From NCBI RefSeq assembly GCF_023078275.1, contig NC_062971.1, forward strand, positions 4,526,001-4,590,000: a stretch of DNA of 64,000 bases. Direction: 5' to 3'. The notes beneath the pieces are model-generated. The model had not been told where the DNA came from and did no database searches. It was given only the letters and a program-made list of their open reading frames with translations. Below are positions 45,143 through 56,575 of this stretch, piece by piece (position 1 is the stretch's first letter; each line of letters opens with the position of its first letter). The position numbers were made by a program, and so were the translations under genes. Source of the stretch: Leguminivora glycinivorella (lineage: Eukaryota > Arthropoda > Insecta > Lepidoptera > Tortricidae).

Positions 45143-45420
45143 GGTGGGTTTATGTGACAGGTCGCGTATATTCGAGGCGGAACAGAGAACATGCAGATAT
45201 GAATGCGGCGAGCGGTTAATTTTAGCGCGGAGTTGTAAACGGGCCGGTACGTTTGAATCCGGGAGGCGCGAGGCGGCGCGTGCGCCGATGGCCGCCTACT
45301 GCCGTCTGCGCGGACCCGCCATGTATTTTGGTCGCGGCCCCAATATTAATGGACGCCTCGTCTACAATTTGTCTTGGCCGAATCGTCACAACAACGGCCG
45401 ATACTTCCGACTTCACGAAT
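45143..45420. promoter_or_regulatory. GC-rich island, candidate promoter
   Basis: CpG-rich stretches (GGGAGGCGCGAGGCGGCGCG, GCGCGGACCCGCCATG) lie just upstream, on the minus strand, of the probable 5' exon. Open frames on both strands here come from high GC content and look like chance. No TATA box is obvious. Confidence 0.35.
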
Positions 45421-45599
45421 ATTGTTTATGCATTTCTGCGGCTCCATTCACTTCTGTCCCATCTGTCGCCTTATCACCGAGTTCTGCTACAATAAAAGTG
45501 AAAACGTACTGTGCCGTACGCGCGAGTTATTTTTGTACGCATTCAGTCTTTAGAAGGTCGGTCGTATTCGATACGACTTAAATAGCGTTTCGTTTTTGG

Positions 45600-48500
45600 A
45601 TTTAATTAATCGCCATCACTAAGGAAATAACGTTTTTAATTTGTCAAGATTTGAAATATTTAATGCGTAGATAATAATTGTGGAAGTATAAGTTTGTCAG
45701 GGGCCGTCCAACTCGATGTGATACTTTCGTAGAGCCAAGAATTAAACAGGATTCTTAATGCTGAAATTATCTAGACTTGTCAGGTTCACCCACCTTCTAG
45801 GAGGGAGAAATGTGTTAAAAGCGGCGAGTAAGATTTAGTGCGAACAGCGGCGGCCCCACTGTTACTCTTGGCTCTCCACCAAACATCTGATTCGATGTTT
45901 CCTAGATTCATTGCACATTTAATGTTTGATTAAAGGCTATTGAGACTGCACGAGTATCATGTTGCAATTAAATAGTCGTGTAATGTAATAAAATGTTTAT
46001 TCTTTAAATACACTGCGGTGTAAAACTGTAATTTTATAGGTTTGTGTGGTTAATAAAACAAACAATTAGAAAGTATTGTTTTTTATTAGTGTTGGAATGG
46101 CAGAATTTTTTTGACGACATTTATTAAAATAACTTGTTGTAAATAAACATTGGTTCGAGAGTATTATGGTTGGTTTAATATAATTTAAATATTTTCCATT
46201 GCAGTTTCAGTATCAGGATTTTCCAGTTTCATCAAAGAACAAGGTAGATGAAAATATTGACAAGTATAATTATGGTACTCATAAATATTTTATTTTGTGG
46301 ATGCGATCAATCCGGTCTTCGAACTAATGTAAGTAAGTAAATTTATCCATTAAAAATACAAAGTTTTACATATCACACAGGCAATGTCCGGTGGGCTCCA
46401 AACTAGGCTAGGCCTGTATCTTGCAGCCCACAAAATATAAATGTATAATTTATTTAAAAAATATCATGTAAATTAATTAAATAAATTATTCATGAAATAA
46501 AACTATGGAAACGGATTAAATCGCGTATAATGAATTTACATCCCGACGTTTCGAACACTTTACAGCATTCGTGGTCAACGGGTGACTGAGGAAAAATTAC
46601 AATGTGCAAAAGCTACCCACATACAAGAAATATTAACGAACCATGACCACAAATAATATAGATTTTTAAGGCAGGTTCACACACTATTAATAAAGCTAGT
46701 TATACAATATTCAAAAAATTTACCATTACTATGTTAAAAAACAATTAATCTACACAAAATTGACAAAAACAAACTGCAAATGTCCAACACCATACAACAC
46801 AAATGTCTCACAGTCTTCGTCGTGCTTGTTTCATTATTAGTTTTATTTCATGAGTAACTATCGCGGTAACCGAAGACAATATTAAATAAATTATTATCAA
46901 TAAATGAATATGAATATGAAATGAAGTCTGATTTAAAAGCCGCACAGTTTATCGCTAAACATAGTAAACAATAAATATTTACGAAACAATTAGTTTAATG
47001 GACGTTACTTTACTCCACTACGAATTAAAACAATAATTGTTGATTGGCCAATGCGCGCTAGAATAACGTGCTCATTTATTTTTAATTGTTTCCGTTTTTT
47101 AAGACACTTTCAGTACCTATTTATTACATTTGCCAATAATATTAACATTATGAAGTAGCACACTACACGAGTGAGAATGTACCTAAACAGTGTAAGAATT
47201 CGCAATAATATTTTACGTAATATGCCTAAGTATTTATTGTCTGATATGTCATAACTTTCAGTGCCATAATGAAAAGTAAATAGATAATGTAACTATTGTC
47301 CCAGATTTATAACACTTTTTACTTAAAAACAATATTTCGCTTACTTTAAACATAATCTAGCACATGTTACATTTTTGCGGATCTTCGTTAGTGAGTATTT
47401 TACGATATTAATTTATCACTCAGGATTTACTTATTATGACATTTATCATTCATTTTTATTTTTAAACTAGTGCTGTGGCAGTCTCTCATTTCGATTCAAA
47501 TGACATTTCAGTAAGTTGATAGAAATCGTACATTTGTTTAAGCGCCTCCTTGTACAATAGGGCCTAATCGATTCAACCAATTCGAAATTAATCGTTAGAT
47601 TTGGCAAACGATACGTCTTAGCCACATCGCAACATACTTCAAAACAAATGTGTCAAAAATGTGAACTTACAAATCCGGGACAATATTAAGTCCTTTATAT
47701 TACTAAAATCCAATATGAGATTTTCGTCTCCATTCTAATAGGTCATTGAAAGAAACGAGACCTTTCAAGTTTTTCATGACTGAAATTAAAGAAGTACGAG
47801 TAATTGAAATGGTGTGAATAGATTTATTTATAAGTAAAGTAAGCTGTACACGTTGAGTTACGATAGTGCTCTTTATTATACTTAGGTACTGTGGTTGAGT
47901 TAAAATGTAACTGACGATGACGATCGAGGTAAATTTTAAATGGTTATGGCCTATTCAACATATATAATTTTGTGCGCTGGGCCTATAGCCAATTCAGTAC
48001 AATAAAATTGGTAACATTCCATAGCATCGTATTTAGATAGGTTCATCTATCCCGATCTCCGTCACTCTAACTATAAACGAGTGAGTCGACAAGTCTGACA
48101 CCATTAGTAGATTCTCAAGGCGTGGGCCCAGACTTGCTTGAAGTCTTTAATAATTTCTAAGAACTCTCAGAAAGGCCTAAAAGGGTGGATTTGTTGTTCT
48201 TTTGATTTGTCCTTTGGCGATGGTGGAAATTGAAAACAGTTTATCATAGTGGCATTTAATATGCTTTTGACGTTTTCAAGTTGTTTACTTCCTTTTGATA
48301 TACTCGAGAATTTGTCGACGAAGTTTTCCTTGTTAGGAGTTTTTATAAAAATTGTATAAAAATACATAATAATATGAATAATATGTCGTGTTAGGTATTT
48401 ATAATGTGTCCCATGTTTGATATAGAATAACGATGAGATTAGCATGCATTGAGTAGTTATAACTAAGGTATAAACTGTAAACAATGTTTTACTTAAATGT

Positions 48501-48650
48501 AAAGGAGTCCACAGATTACTCCATCGTAGGATGACGTTATTAGACAAACTGAGATCGACCGGAAAATTCGTAATCTGGAAGGCCCTTTAGAGCACTTCAT
48601 ACATACAAATGAAACTTTTTTAAATATTTATAAATATGGACTCGTTCGTT
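45600..48650. other. Probable first intron or intergenic DNA, no PDZ exon found
   Basis: AT-rich. I scanned the minus strand for a PDZ signature (WGFRLxGG, appearing on the plus strand as a run ending in CCCCA) and saw none. A repeat-like block with CATCCCGACGTTTCGAACAC lies at about 46520-46625. The short minus frame at 48547-48167 has no convincing splice context. Confidence 0.45.
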
Positions 48651-48651
48651 T

Positions 48652-48745
48652 AAGGCCCACTTGCACCAACCACTTAACTCCGGGTTAGTGGGCTCTCAAC
48701 TGTGAAATTCCATATAAAATGGTGGGTTAACCGTCCATTTTATAC
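48652..48745. mobile_element. GGCCCACTTGCACCA MITE, partial
   Basis: GGCCCACTTGCACCAACCAC and TTAACTCCGGGTTAGTGGGC match the host MITE at 20537-20982. The inverted end is absent or decayed. Confidence 0.65.
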
Positions 48746-48774
48746 ATAAGATAATATTGTGACGGAAAACTTAC

Positions 48775-48814
48775 AGTGACTTCAGTTGTCGCGGACTCCC
48801 CGTTTGTCGCCATC
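48775..48814 (-). CDS. Candidate alternative first coding exon (MATNGESATTEVT)
   Basis: The acceptor TTGTTCACAG precedes G-ATG at 48814-48811. Thirteen codons MATNGESATTEVT follow, then a good donor ACT|GTAAGT at 48775/48774. It leaves in phase 0, so it can splice in frame directly to the exon starting KQVKVVKKQ at 43499 (about 1011 residues total). It cannot splice in frame to 44869. It enters with one base completing a codon, as exon 44869 does, so the two could be mutually exclusive. N-termini of this form can also precede a PDZ domain, but no PDZ exon was found between 48.8 and 45.1 kb. A MITE fragment lies only about 35 bp into the following intron. Confidence 0.5.
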
Positions 48815-49103
48815 CTGTGAACAAACAAGAAACAATGTTTCAAAAAAGCGTTATCAATAGGGGTTTGTGTTTAAAATGCTGCGTACGGAACATCTCTAAC
48901 AGAAAATGTATAACAACATCCTCGATGACATATCTATTTGTAAGAAATAATGAAAATGACCTATGATGAAAACATACTCATTTTTTTATTTTGGTGTTAA
49001 CATGGATTTTATTAAACCGTTTTTTGGCTCATAAGTATAAGTGAACAAAAATATACACGTGTGCCTTTTTATTATGAAATCGCACTTGTTTATTATATTG
49101 GTG

Positions 49104-49334
49104 GTGACGGGTTAAGAATTTTACCACCCCCTTTCTTCCCGTGGGTGTCGTGAAGTCGACTGTGGGATATTGGGTTAAATTGTGGCGGAGGCGAGAGGCT
49201 GGCAACCTGTCACTGCAATGTCTCAATTTGGATTTCTTTCAACCCCTTTTTGTCAAGAGTGGCGCTGAAACTTAGTAGTTCATGTGCTCTGCCTACCCCT
49301 TTATGGGATACAGGCGTGAGTATATGTATGTATG
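49104..49334 (+). mobile_element. SINE-like repeat, full copy
   Basis: Runs from GGTGACGGGTTAAGAATTTT through GTGGGTGTCGTGAAGTCGAC and GCAACCTGTCACTGCAATGT to CCCCTTTATGGGATACAGGC and a (TATG)n tail. Plus orientation, like 12288-12530. Confidence 0.8.
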
Positions 49335-50046
49335 TGTTAATATTAACTAGTGACATATAAATATGTACCACTACTATAAATATGTATGTCGATATGAGCT
49401 CGAAAACAATAGTATTTTATACAATCGTGATATAATACAAAGCTTTTCAGTCGAGTAGCATGTTTAGGCCACGAAGCTTGCTGAGTGGCCTAATAGTACG
49501 GTACGAGAGTGAAAAGCTTAATTATATCACTATTGTATACAATATTTTTTCTACGAGTCATCATCTTCATCATCAATGGACGGAAATATCATCATTCATG
49601 CAAGTTAAAATTAATGTTAATAGAGTCGTTCACCGTTGTATCAACATCGAATTACCTAGCAACCAATTGTTTGTAATAACCGTCTCTGATTGGCCGATAA
49701 CGCGACAGATAAAAAAAATGTGTTTCAGATGCAGGAAAATTTGCCAGGTATCGCAAATTAGTATAGAAATTGTATGAAGTTCTATTTTTGAAATTATTTC
49801 AGTTAACTAAAGTCAACTATAATGAGCTTATTATAATTGAGTCGGAACTGCCATAGAGTATCCAACACTGAAAAGTTAGCACTTATAGTTTAGTCTGTGG
49901 TGTCCTAATTGACAGATTACAATCGACAAGTAGAAAAAATCTATTTCGATCTCTAATGTGGACATATGAATTATGATAAAGTTCGTTCGCCCCGACCCCG
50001 ACAGGTACCGCCATAAAAAATATCGGCCACGGCGAACGCAAGTTTA

Positions 50047-51760
50047 ATGTGCACTATGAATACTACGCAACACAATAGTACTAAACATGTTCCTCGGCCG
50101 CAAGCTGTACTAGTGCAATCGGACAGCCGGGTGGCTAGCGTAAACTGTCACTATTGTCACAAAATGGCACATAATCTGACCGAGTGTAAGAAATTCATGA
50201 AGGCGCTTCGTAAGGATCGCTGGCGATGTGTGAAACGTAACAATGTTTGCTTCAAATGTTTGATAGCTTGTCACGGGGCCGAATCCTGCTCCGCTCCTGT
50301 ATGTGACGTAGACAACTGTGGCGGCGAACATCATCGGTTGCTGCATTTTATTGGGCGCAACAGCGATACTCCGCCAAGCACGGAGTCGACGGCAACTTCA
50401 ACGACGACGTCGGCTGCTACACCCACCGAAGAGACCGTGAACCACGTGAAGACGGCCACAGTGTTTTTAAAGGTAGTTCCGATACAGTTTCACGGTCCTA
50501 AAGGCGTTTTCAATGTGAATGCCTTCATTGATGACGGATCTTCAGTGACGATGGTCAGTCGCGAGCTCGCCGACCGCGCCGGGCTGCGCGGCCGCCGCGA
50601 GTCAATGCTCGTACGCGGTGCGTGGAAAGGTGACGACTCAGTGCATGACGCTACAGTGTTCGATATTAATATATCAAGTGAAAATGGTGAAGTGCATAGC
50701 ATTAAGGCCCGTGGTGTATTAGATTTAGACTTACCACAACAAAATGTATCCCATATAGACTTTGATAAGTATTCACACCTAAAGTCACTTAAAAATAAGT
50801 TGTCACATGCTGTTGATTTGAAGCCCCAAGTATTGATAGGGCAAGATAACTGTCACCTGTTTATTCCTTTAGAGGTGTGTGTAGGAAAACGTAATGAGCC
50901 GTTAGCTACCCGAACACCCCTAGGCTGGGCTGTCCATGGTCCAGTGCGGGTCCCACGTGTAAAAAGCTCAACATCGCATGTACACACGACGCTGCTCTTG
51001 ACCAGTGCACCTGTGGCTGAATCGAAACTCGGCCTCCACGAGTTGCACGAGATGGTGAGGCGCTCTTTTAGTATAGAGGCCATGGGTGTAGCAGGTAAGC
51101 TAGGGCAGAACAGCGACGACGTGGCCGCCCAGGCAAAGCTTGAGCAAACTGCGACGCTCATCAACGGTAAGTGGCAAGTAGGATTACCTTGTAAGAACGA
51201 CAGTTGTAACTTACCCGAGAGCTTTGAACGGATAATGGTTCTTCAACGGATGGCAGCTCGAAGAGGTTGGCCGCGATGTTTATACTCTGATCCTAATGTG
51301 CGGGGCGCTAATTCGAAGTTGAAGATAGCCAAACAAGAATTAGATGACGATGTCTTGAAGAGAGAAGCTGCGAAGAATGGAATCCGGTGCATATTTATTC
51401 CATCCGCTAGTCCCCATTGGGGTGGGACACGGGAAAGATTGGCGCGCAGTGGAAATACTTCACTAAAGGTTATTTTAAGGGAAAGAGCGCCTAAAGATGA
51501 AACTTTGAGCACTCTTATAGCCGAGGCAGAGAATATTGTGAACTGTAGGCCCTTGACTCACGTCCCTGTTGAACCTGGAAGTGATGAGGCTTTGACGCCA
51601 AATCATTTTCTCCTCGGCACGTCGTCCAGCTCACCTATATTAAGTGGTAAGTCAAGTGTTCCCGGGAGCAGACGGTCGTGTGCGCATGGTTGAGCTAGAC
51701 GAAATCGGGTTTGTTGAGGCGTTCCGCAACACGTGTTGCACGAATCCCAGTAGGTAATGA
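50047..51760 (+). pseudogene. BEL/Pao retrotransposon pol-like ORF lacking RT and RNase H
   Basis: A 548-residue frame from ATG 50047. Two CX2CX4HX4C knuckles (residues 34-47 and 68-81) are followed by a Cys/His cluster, then an aspartic-protease core FIDDGSSVTMVSRELAD (DDGSS at 162-166). LIGQDNCHLFIPLEV and TPLGWAVHGPV (264-300) are typical of BEL/Pao. After CNLPESF (about 387-393) the sequence jumps straight to integrase-type ERIMVLQRMAARRGWP, LYSDPNVRGANSKLK, SASPHWGGTRERL and NCRPLTHVPVEPGSDEALTP (to about 516). The whole reverse transcriptase and RNase H is missing, but the frame stays open. The integrase SDNG-type motif is damaged. A frameshift at about 51655 separates the final GADGRVRMVELDE segment, which ends near 51760. 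No gag capsid region precedes it. Confidence 0.9.
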
Positions 51761-51787
51761 GTGCTGAGCCAGCACTGGGGTGGGATG

Positions 51788-52114
51788 TGTAAGCGACAGG
51801 CTCAGCGTCGGCCTCCTTGGTCTGCCAAGCACCAGGGAGGTTCGTCGGCAGCGCGCGCACTGGCCGTGTGCGCGGCGGCCGATTATAGTTTTTCTTTTGT
51901 TTTGTAGTTGTCAAAATTCTTCTCTAGCGATATACTGCTACGCAGCACTTTATGTTGATTTTTGTTTAGTTTTCGTCTTGCAAAAAGTTATTCCATATTG
52001 TAAATCTGTGTAAATATATATTGTGAATTGTGCCTAACCTGTGACTTGTAAATAAACTGTATATAGAACCTTGCGTGTATATAATTTTCATCACCCGCGG
52101 CCCGCACTGTCTAC
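51788..52114 (+). mobile_element. Putative 3' LTR of the BEL/Pao element
   Basis: A purine-rich GGGGTGGGATG lies immediately before TGTAAGCGACAGGCTC. The segment runs to CTGTCTACA (TGT...ACA ends), about 327 bp, and contains AATAAACTGTATATAG as a possible polyadenylation region. No matching 5' LTR is found upstream of 50047, so the copy is 5'-truncated. Boundaries are inferred. Confidence 0.4.
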
Positions 52115-52711
52115 ATCACTCTTACTCTCAACACTTTCATAGAAAAAGTTTTATAGCATAATCGCATTACGTTATCTAGTTTGTTTGAACAGATGGTAGT
52201 AAAATAAATGGAAGATAGATCAATATTTACTAGATACCTGCTTACGTAACAGCACAGTATAATAAAGAGTACTATCGCACAGTATGGCCAGTTGTCCACT
52301 CCCGCTCCTCGCTGAAAGTGCCGCCCACCCCTCTTGGTCACCTCACAGTTACCACCTGTCAATAACGCGAACAGTCGACCTGTCATATCTCATACAAGCA
52401 TGGTACGCGTTCACGTACACGAGCTTAGAATGTGTGCTAGGAACGCGCCTTCATATATTTGATCGCCAGTGTCCGAGGTGTAATAGTATAAGCTCTAATA
52501 TAGTCTATATTGTCCCAGAGCTGTAAGAACCTCTTTTGGACACATGACAGCGTCCACAAAACGTAAACTCGCGCAACGTCAAATAATTGCAAGAATTGGA
52601 CTATTTTTTAACCTACAGACATTGGAACGTACAATCCTACAGGGAAAGAAAGCTTTAATAGGATTCGTCCAGTTTCGTCCAGTTTTCTTTCAACATTTTA
52701 CCTAACGCTAA

Positions 52712-52848
52712 GTGCGTTTTCACATTATCCGATCCGATATCGGATGTCGGACCGACATCCCATATATGTATTTACGCCGCCATCTTTGATTTTTTCCTTT
52801 AAAATCCTTCCTACTTCCGATATCGGATCGGATAACTTGAAAACGCAC
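52712..52848. mobile_element. 137-bp MITE with perfect 9-bp target duplication
   Basis: TIRs start GTGCGTTTTC and end GAAAACGCAC, continuing inward as ATTATCCGATCCGATATCGG and its near-inverse. TAACGCTAA flanks both sides (52703-52711 and 52849-52857). Nine-base duplications are typical of Mutator-like elements (family knowledge); assignment by duplication length alone is tentative. Confidence 0.88.
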
Positions 52849-52857
52849 TAACGCTAA

Positions 52858-53018
52858 GGTAAGAAGCGCTTGGCATCCGTTAGCTCGTTGGGTGGACGAC
52901 ATCCGAAAAATTGCGGGTCACAACTGGATGAGACTAGCTCAGGACCGGGACAAGTTGCGTATTAGAAGAGAGGCCTATGCTCAGCAGTGGGCTATAAAGG
53001 GCTGATATGATGATGATG
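52858..53018 (+). pseudogene. RTE-type LINE 3' end
   Basis: Reads RWVDDIRKIAGHNWMRLAQD, then REAYAQQWAIKG and a stop, the C-terminus characteristic of RTE ORF2 in insects. A (GAT)n-type tail (ATATGATGATGATGA) follows. A 5'-truncated insertion, as is usual. Confidence 0.75.
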
Positions 53019-53358
53019 AAGTGTATTTTCGATAAAAAAATAAACAAAACGATCAAACTCTTTTCCTTTCATGCTTTGATGACATGACACAAAACTGTCA
53101 TTAAACACATAGATTAAACACAAATCGTGCAAACCAGGAATAGACTAAAAATCCAGATCAATGATCGGACAGATCGAACACCTTTCAAGATCCTCGTCGG
53201 GAACATTAGGCATCAGTCCAGCGGGCGCATTGACCTCGTTATCATCAACTAGTGCCTAAAAATCTATGTCAATAAAGCTTTTAACCTAAAAATACGACTT
53301 GCACTAGCCAAAAACTACCACGCATTGTCAGGTTTTGATGTTTAACACAGTTAGAACA

Positions 53359-53511
53359 GGCCCCGTAGCCGAATGGCATTTCTCCGACGCCAAACGAAAG
53401 CGATACGCCGCTGGCTCTGTCGCGCCAATACGCAAGCGCGATAGAGATAGATATCTACTAGCGCTTCGTTTCGTGAGCGTTTCGTGAGCGATTGTGCCAT
53501 TCGGCTAGCCA
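53359..53511 (+). mobile_element. TAGCCGAATGG-family MITE
   Basis: GGCCCCGTAGCCGAATGGCA at the left and GTGCCATTCGGCTA at the right, with GCGCCAATACGCAAGCGCGA in the middle. Slightly shortened relative to 21188-21351. Confidence 0.8.
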
Positions 53512-53810
53512 CCCAGTACCTACTAATATTTTATAAGCGTCTTATTTTCCGTGCCCCATTTCAATTGATTTTTTGATTTAATATCAACTCTTGCGATACC
53601 AAAACGCTCACAACATAGTGCTTAAGTGTTCTAAAAATTTACAATGTCACGTAACTTACTAATACAATTATTATAAATACTATATTGTATAGATTAATAT
53701 CAATTCTGTCTCTAAACTCTACATTAAATTACAATTAAATTTACAATTATTATACAATACATTACAATTAATACCCATATGTCAAGTTACATTTGAATAA
53801 AAATAATGAC

Positions 53811-53952
53811 GGGTGTTGCCTCTGCGTGTGTCCCATGATACGGGCAAGGGCAACGGCTCGGTGTACCCCTTACATTTCATTAGTGTCGGAAAGGGCCTCT
53901 ACGCGTTGGCTTCGGCCCCGCGCACGCCTCCCAAATGTCCGGAACACCATTG
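53811..53952. repeat. GC-rich hairpin-forming block, unclassified
   Basis: GGTGTTGCCTCTGCGTGTGT, GGGCAAGGGCAACGGCTCGG and GGGCCTCTACGCGTTGGCTT stand out in an AT-rich setting. Several short self-complementary parts (GGGCC...GGCCC, TTGCCC...GGGCAA) could fold. It may be a repeat or structured RNA. No coding frame is supported. Confidence 0.35.
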
Positions 53953-54409
53953 ATCCGTGATTGGAAAGATTTACAATTTAATTCAATAAAGGTTGACCAA
54001 ATAACGGCCTACCTACCCTACTACACTAAAACCATTGAACAAGACAATATATGTATATTATATACTTACGTATTTTTACCTTCGACATGTGGAGAACATT
54101 TAATTTAATCTTAGGTTTGATAGGTACGAGTTATAATTGAGACGCATAACTTCCCTATATTTTTTCTAAAATCAAAATTACAATTAGTACATTGATCCGA
54201 GTATTCCGAGTAGTGATTTAGATACTTAACTCAATTATTATCAAAACAATTAATCGCGGTAAAAGTATTTACCAATATTTATTAACAGTTGGAAAGAACA
54301 TCCTTAATATCCTTATTACTAGTGGACCTATCAAAATATTAAGTCAAAAAGAACCTGAAAACGAAGAAAATATGATTTTCATCAAGATACTAAAACATCG
54401 TACGTAACC

Positions 54410-54610
54410 TCAGACACAACAGTTGCAAGCAGCCGCCGCAAATGGCGCCACCATCGCACCGCGTCGCATTATGCGCGCGATAGCCAAGAATCTCGGACTT
54501 ATGTCACATGAACACAATTTTCCTTTCGAGCGAGCTGCAGGCACTCGCGATATTTTGCACAACTTACTGCACTTCGAGTAGGAGGCCGATTCTCTTTGCG
54601 ACAATTTGAT
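54410..54610. other. CpG-rich patch, possible promoter or exon
   Basis: CAGCCGCCGCAAATGGCGCC and CACCGCGTCGCATTATGCGC form an isolated GC island. Both strands are open by chance. No splice site or motif settles its role. Confidence 0.2.
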
Positions 54611-54614
54611 AATG

Positions 54615-55640
54615 TTTTTTAGAATGGGGCCTCACGTAAGTAATTTTCTTTTCAAGTGATATATCAAGATTAGAGCTTATAAGTAGGTATAAGGATATAT
54701 GTAAGTAATTTTCATGATCAAAGTCTATGTCGTAGTAGATTAATTTGTGATATTATGGATCTATGGGTTGGTATGGAGACCTATCTGAATCGTTATATTC
54801 CTATCCCTGCCCAAATGCTAACATTTCAATGAGATTGTGTAAATATGAGAGATGTCATAGGGCGCGCCTAAAATAATAGGCATATTTTGTAGTAGTTTTA
54901 TTATTTTCTTACGATTTCGGGCAGTCCTACATTGGGCATTATGTAAGCACCATTCAACGTAAATATTTCACCCGAAGACCGGTGCGCTATGTCTCAAGGT
55001 TGTATCAAAATAAGATGAAATCTATATCAAATCTTAAAAGCAGAACAGGGCTCCAAATGTTCCGTGCTACAGAATTTTATCGGGCATTTTGGTAATGTTT
55101 AAAACGATTTATCCGGTGTAGAGTGTAGGAGACTTGATTTATTTATTCCAAACAGTGATATGTTCTATGAGACCAGATTACAATCGACATGTCTTTGACG
55201 TTATAGCGCGGGTTCAGACAATTTTGATCACCGACCGGTTTGATATAAATTTGGCGCCAAAAGGCGAGTGGCGTGGGTAACAATTTGAGACGAAGCCGAA
55301 AATTATTAATAAGTTTTACTAAACTTTAACCCTTAAATAGTATGATTTTTCAAGCGTATATTTAATTTCACTAGAATTTTAACTTAATCAATCCGATTCA
55401 AGATTCAAAAATTGCACTTTCAGAAAATGTGATTTGTGTTCAAATGAATCATCAAAGCTGGGTTAATAGGATTGTATATGAGGTTTTCGGGAAAACATTA
55501 GAGATATATGTGGCCTGGATAGGATTTACTTACGCCAAAAAGTTCGTGACCCAGTTTCCTAGAAAATCACATCAGTATGGGAAATATAACTAAAGGAGTA
55601 ACAAACACAAAGTAGCGTTCAGTGAGTGCACCTGACGGAC
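54615..55640. other. Intergenic stretch, no gene seen
   Basis: AT-rich, unique-looking DNA with no supported coding frame, repeat copy or motif. Confidence 0.45.
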
Positions 55641-55647
55641 ATATTTA

Positions 55648-56487
55648 CCATTATCTTGCATAATATTTTTTGTCATATTTTACCTTCGCATAACAACGCT
55701 TGGCAGAATCCTTTTTTCGCAGAATGACTTTTTGCATAAATTTCTTGGCATGCTGTCATTTTGCAGAATTATTTAAAGCAGAGTAATACAATGGCATAAT
55801 GATAAATACTATAATAGTCGTATAATCGATTAATTGTTTTGTCGAGAATTGTGTCGCATTCTATTGACTTGGCATTCTGTCATTTCGCACAATTGTCTTA
55901 GGCAGAATAATACATTGGCATAATGTTGACGCGCAGAATAATGTCACTTAAATGTTTTATTTATTTTTTACATTAAAAAGGAGTTTCTGGTTTACTCACT
56001 GTCAACCTAACACGCTCCTCCTCACTTCGCTCGTCGTCGCACCTATACCGACTCTGTGACATATAAGATTTCTGTATCGTGCGAGTATTTTGTCTGGATA
56101 GGGATTCTAACCTAATCTACATTTCTGGCAACATGTCCAAATAAATTCGGCGGATCGTCTATTCGGTGCAAAATAAAACTACAGTCAGCAACATGAGTAG
56201 GTATTATGCGACATAAAATGTTGCAAAATTAAAGTCGACTATATTAACAGTATGCTATTACTAATTCGGTGAAATGTAATGTATACTATATACAATTCTG
56301 CTATATTAAAATCGACAATATTAGTATTCTGCTATCCAGAATTCTGCCAAATGAATGATATATTATGCGATCTAACAGTTATGCTATTTGTACAATTATG
56401 CAAAAGTATCATTCGAGTAAAAATGTTTCTGCGAAAGCTGCTATGCCAAATGTATTTCGGACAATCGATATTCTGCAAGATAAAGGG
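55648..56487. mobile_element. Word-array inverted-repeat element 2
   Basis: The left end reads TTATCTTGCATAATAT and the inverted right end TTATCTTGCAGAATAT; similarity continues through CATATTTTACCTTCGCATAA and its counterpart. The left arm is full of GGCAGAAT/GGCATAAT words, and the right arm (56160-56487) of the inverse ATTCTGC/ATTATGC. Near the centre, inverted, lies CAGAAATGTAGATTAGGTTA (56108-56127), one mismatch from the central motif of the element at 26693-27386. About 840 bp, non-coding. Confidence 0.65.
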
Positions 56488-56575
56488 AACCCGTTGGTGG
56501 CAAATAAGCATACGATACGGTCCGCCTGATGGAAAGCGGTCACTGTAACCTACGGATGCCTGCAACTCAAAGAGC
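56488..56575 (+). mobile_element. Relative of the 26300-26402 repeat, diverged
   Basis: GTCCGCCTGATGGAAAGCGG and CTACGGATGCCTGCAACTC correspond to the later part of that repeat. It directly adjoins word-array element 2. Confidence 0.4.

Noticed and set aside
48167..48547. 126-residue minus-strand frame upstream of the Zasp-like gene
   Set aside because: AT-driven composition, no recognisable domain, and no splice sites in a phase matching the gene.
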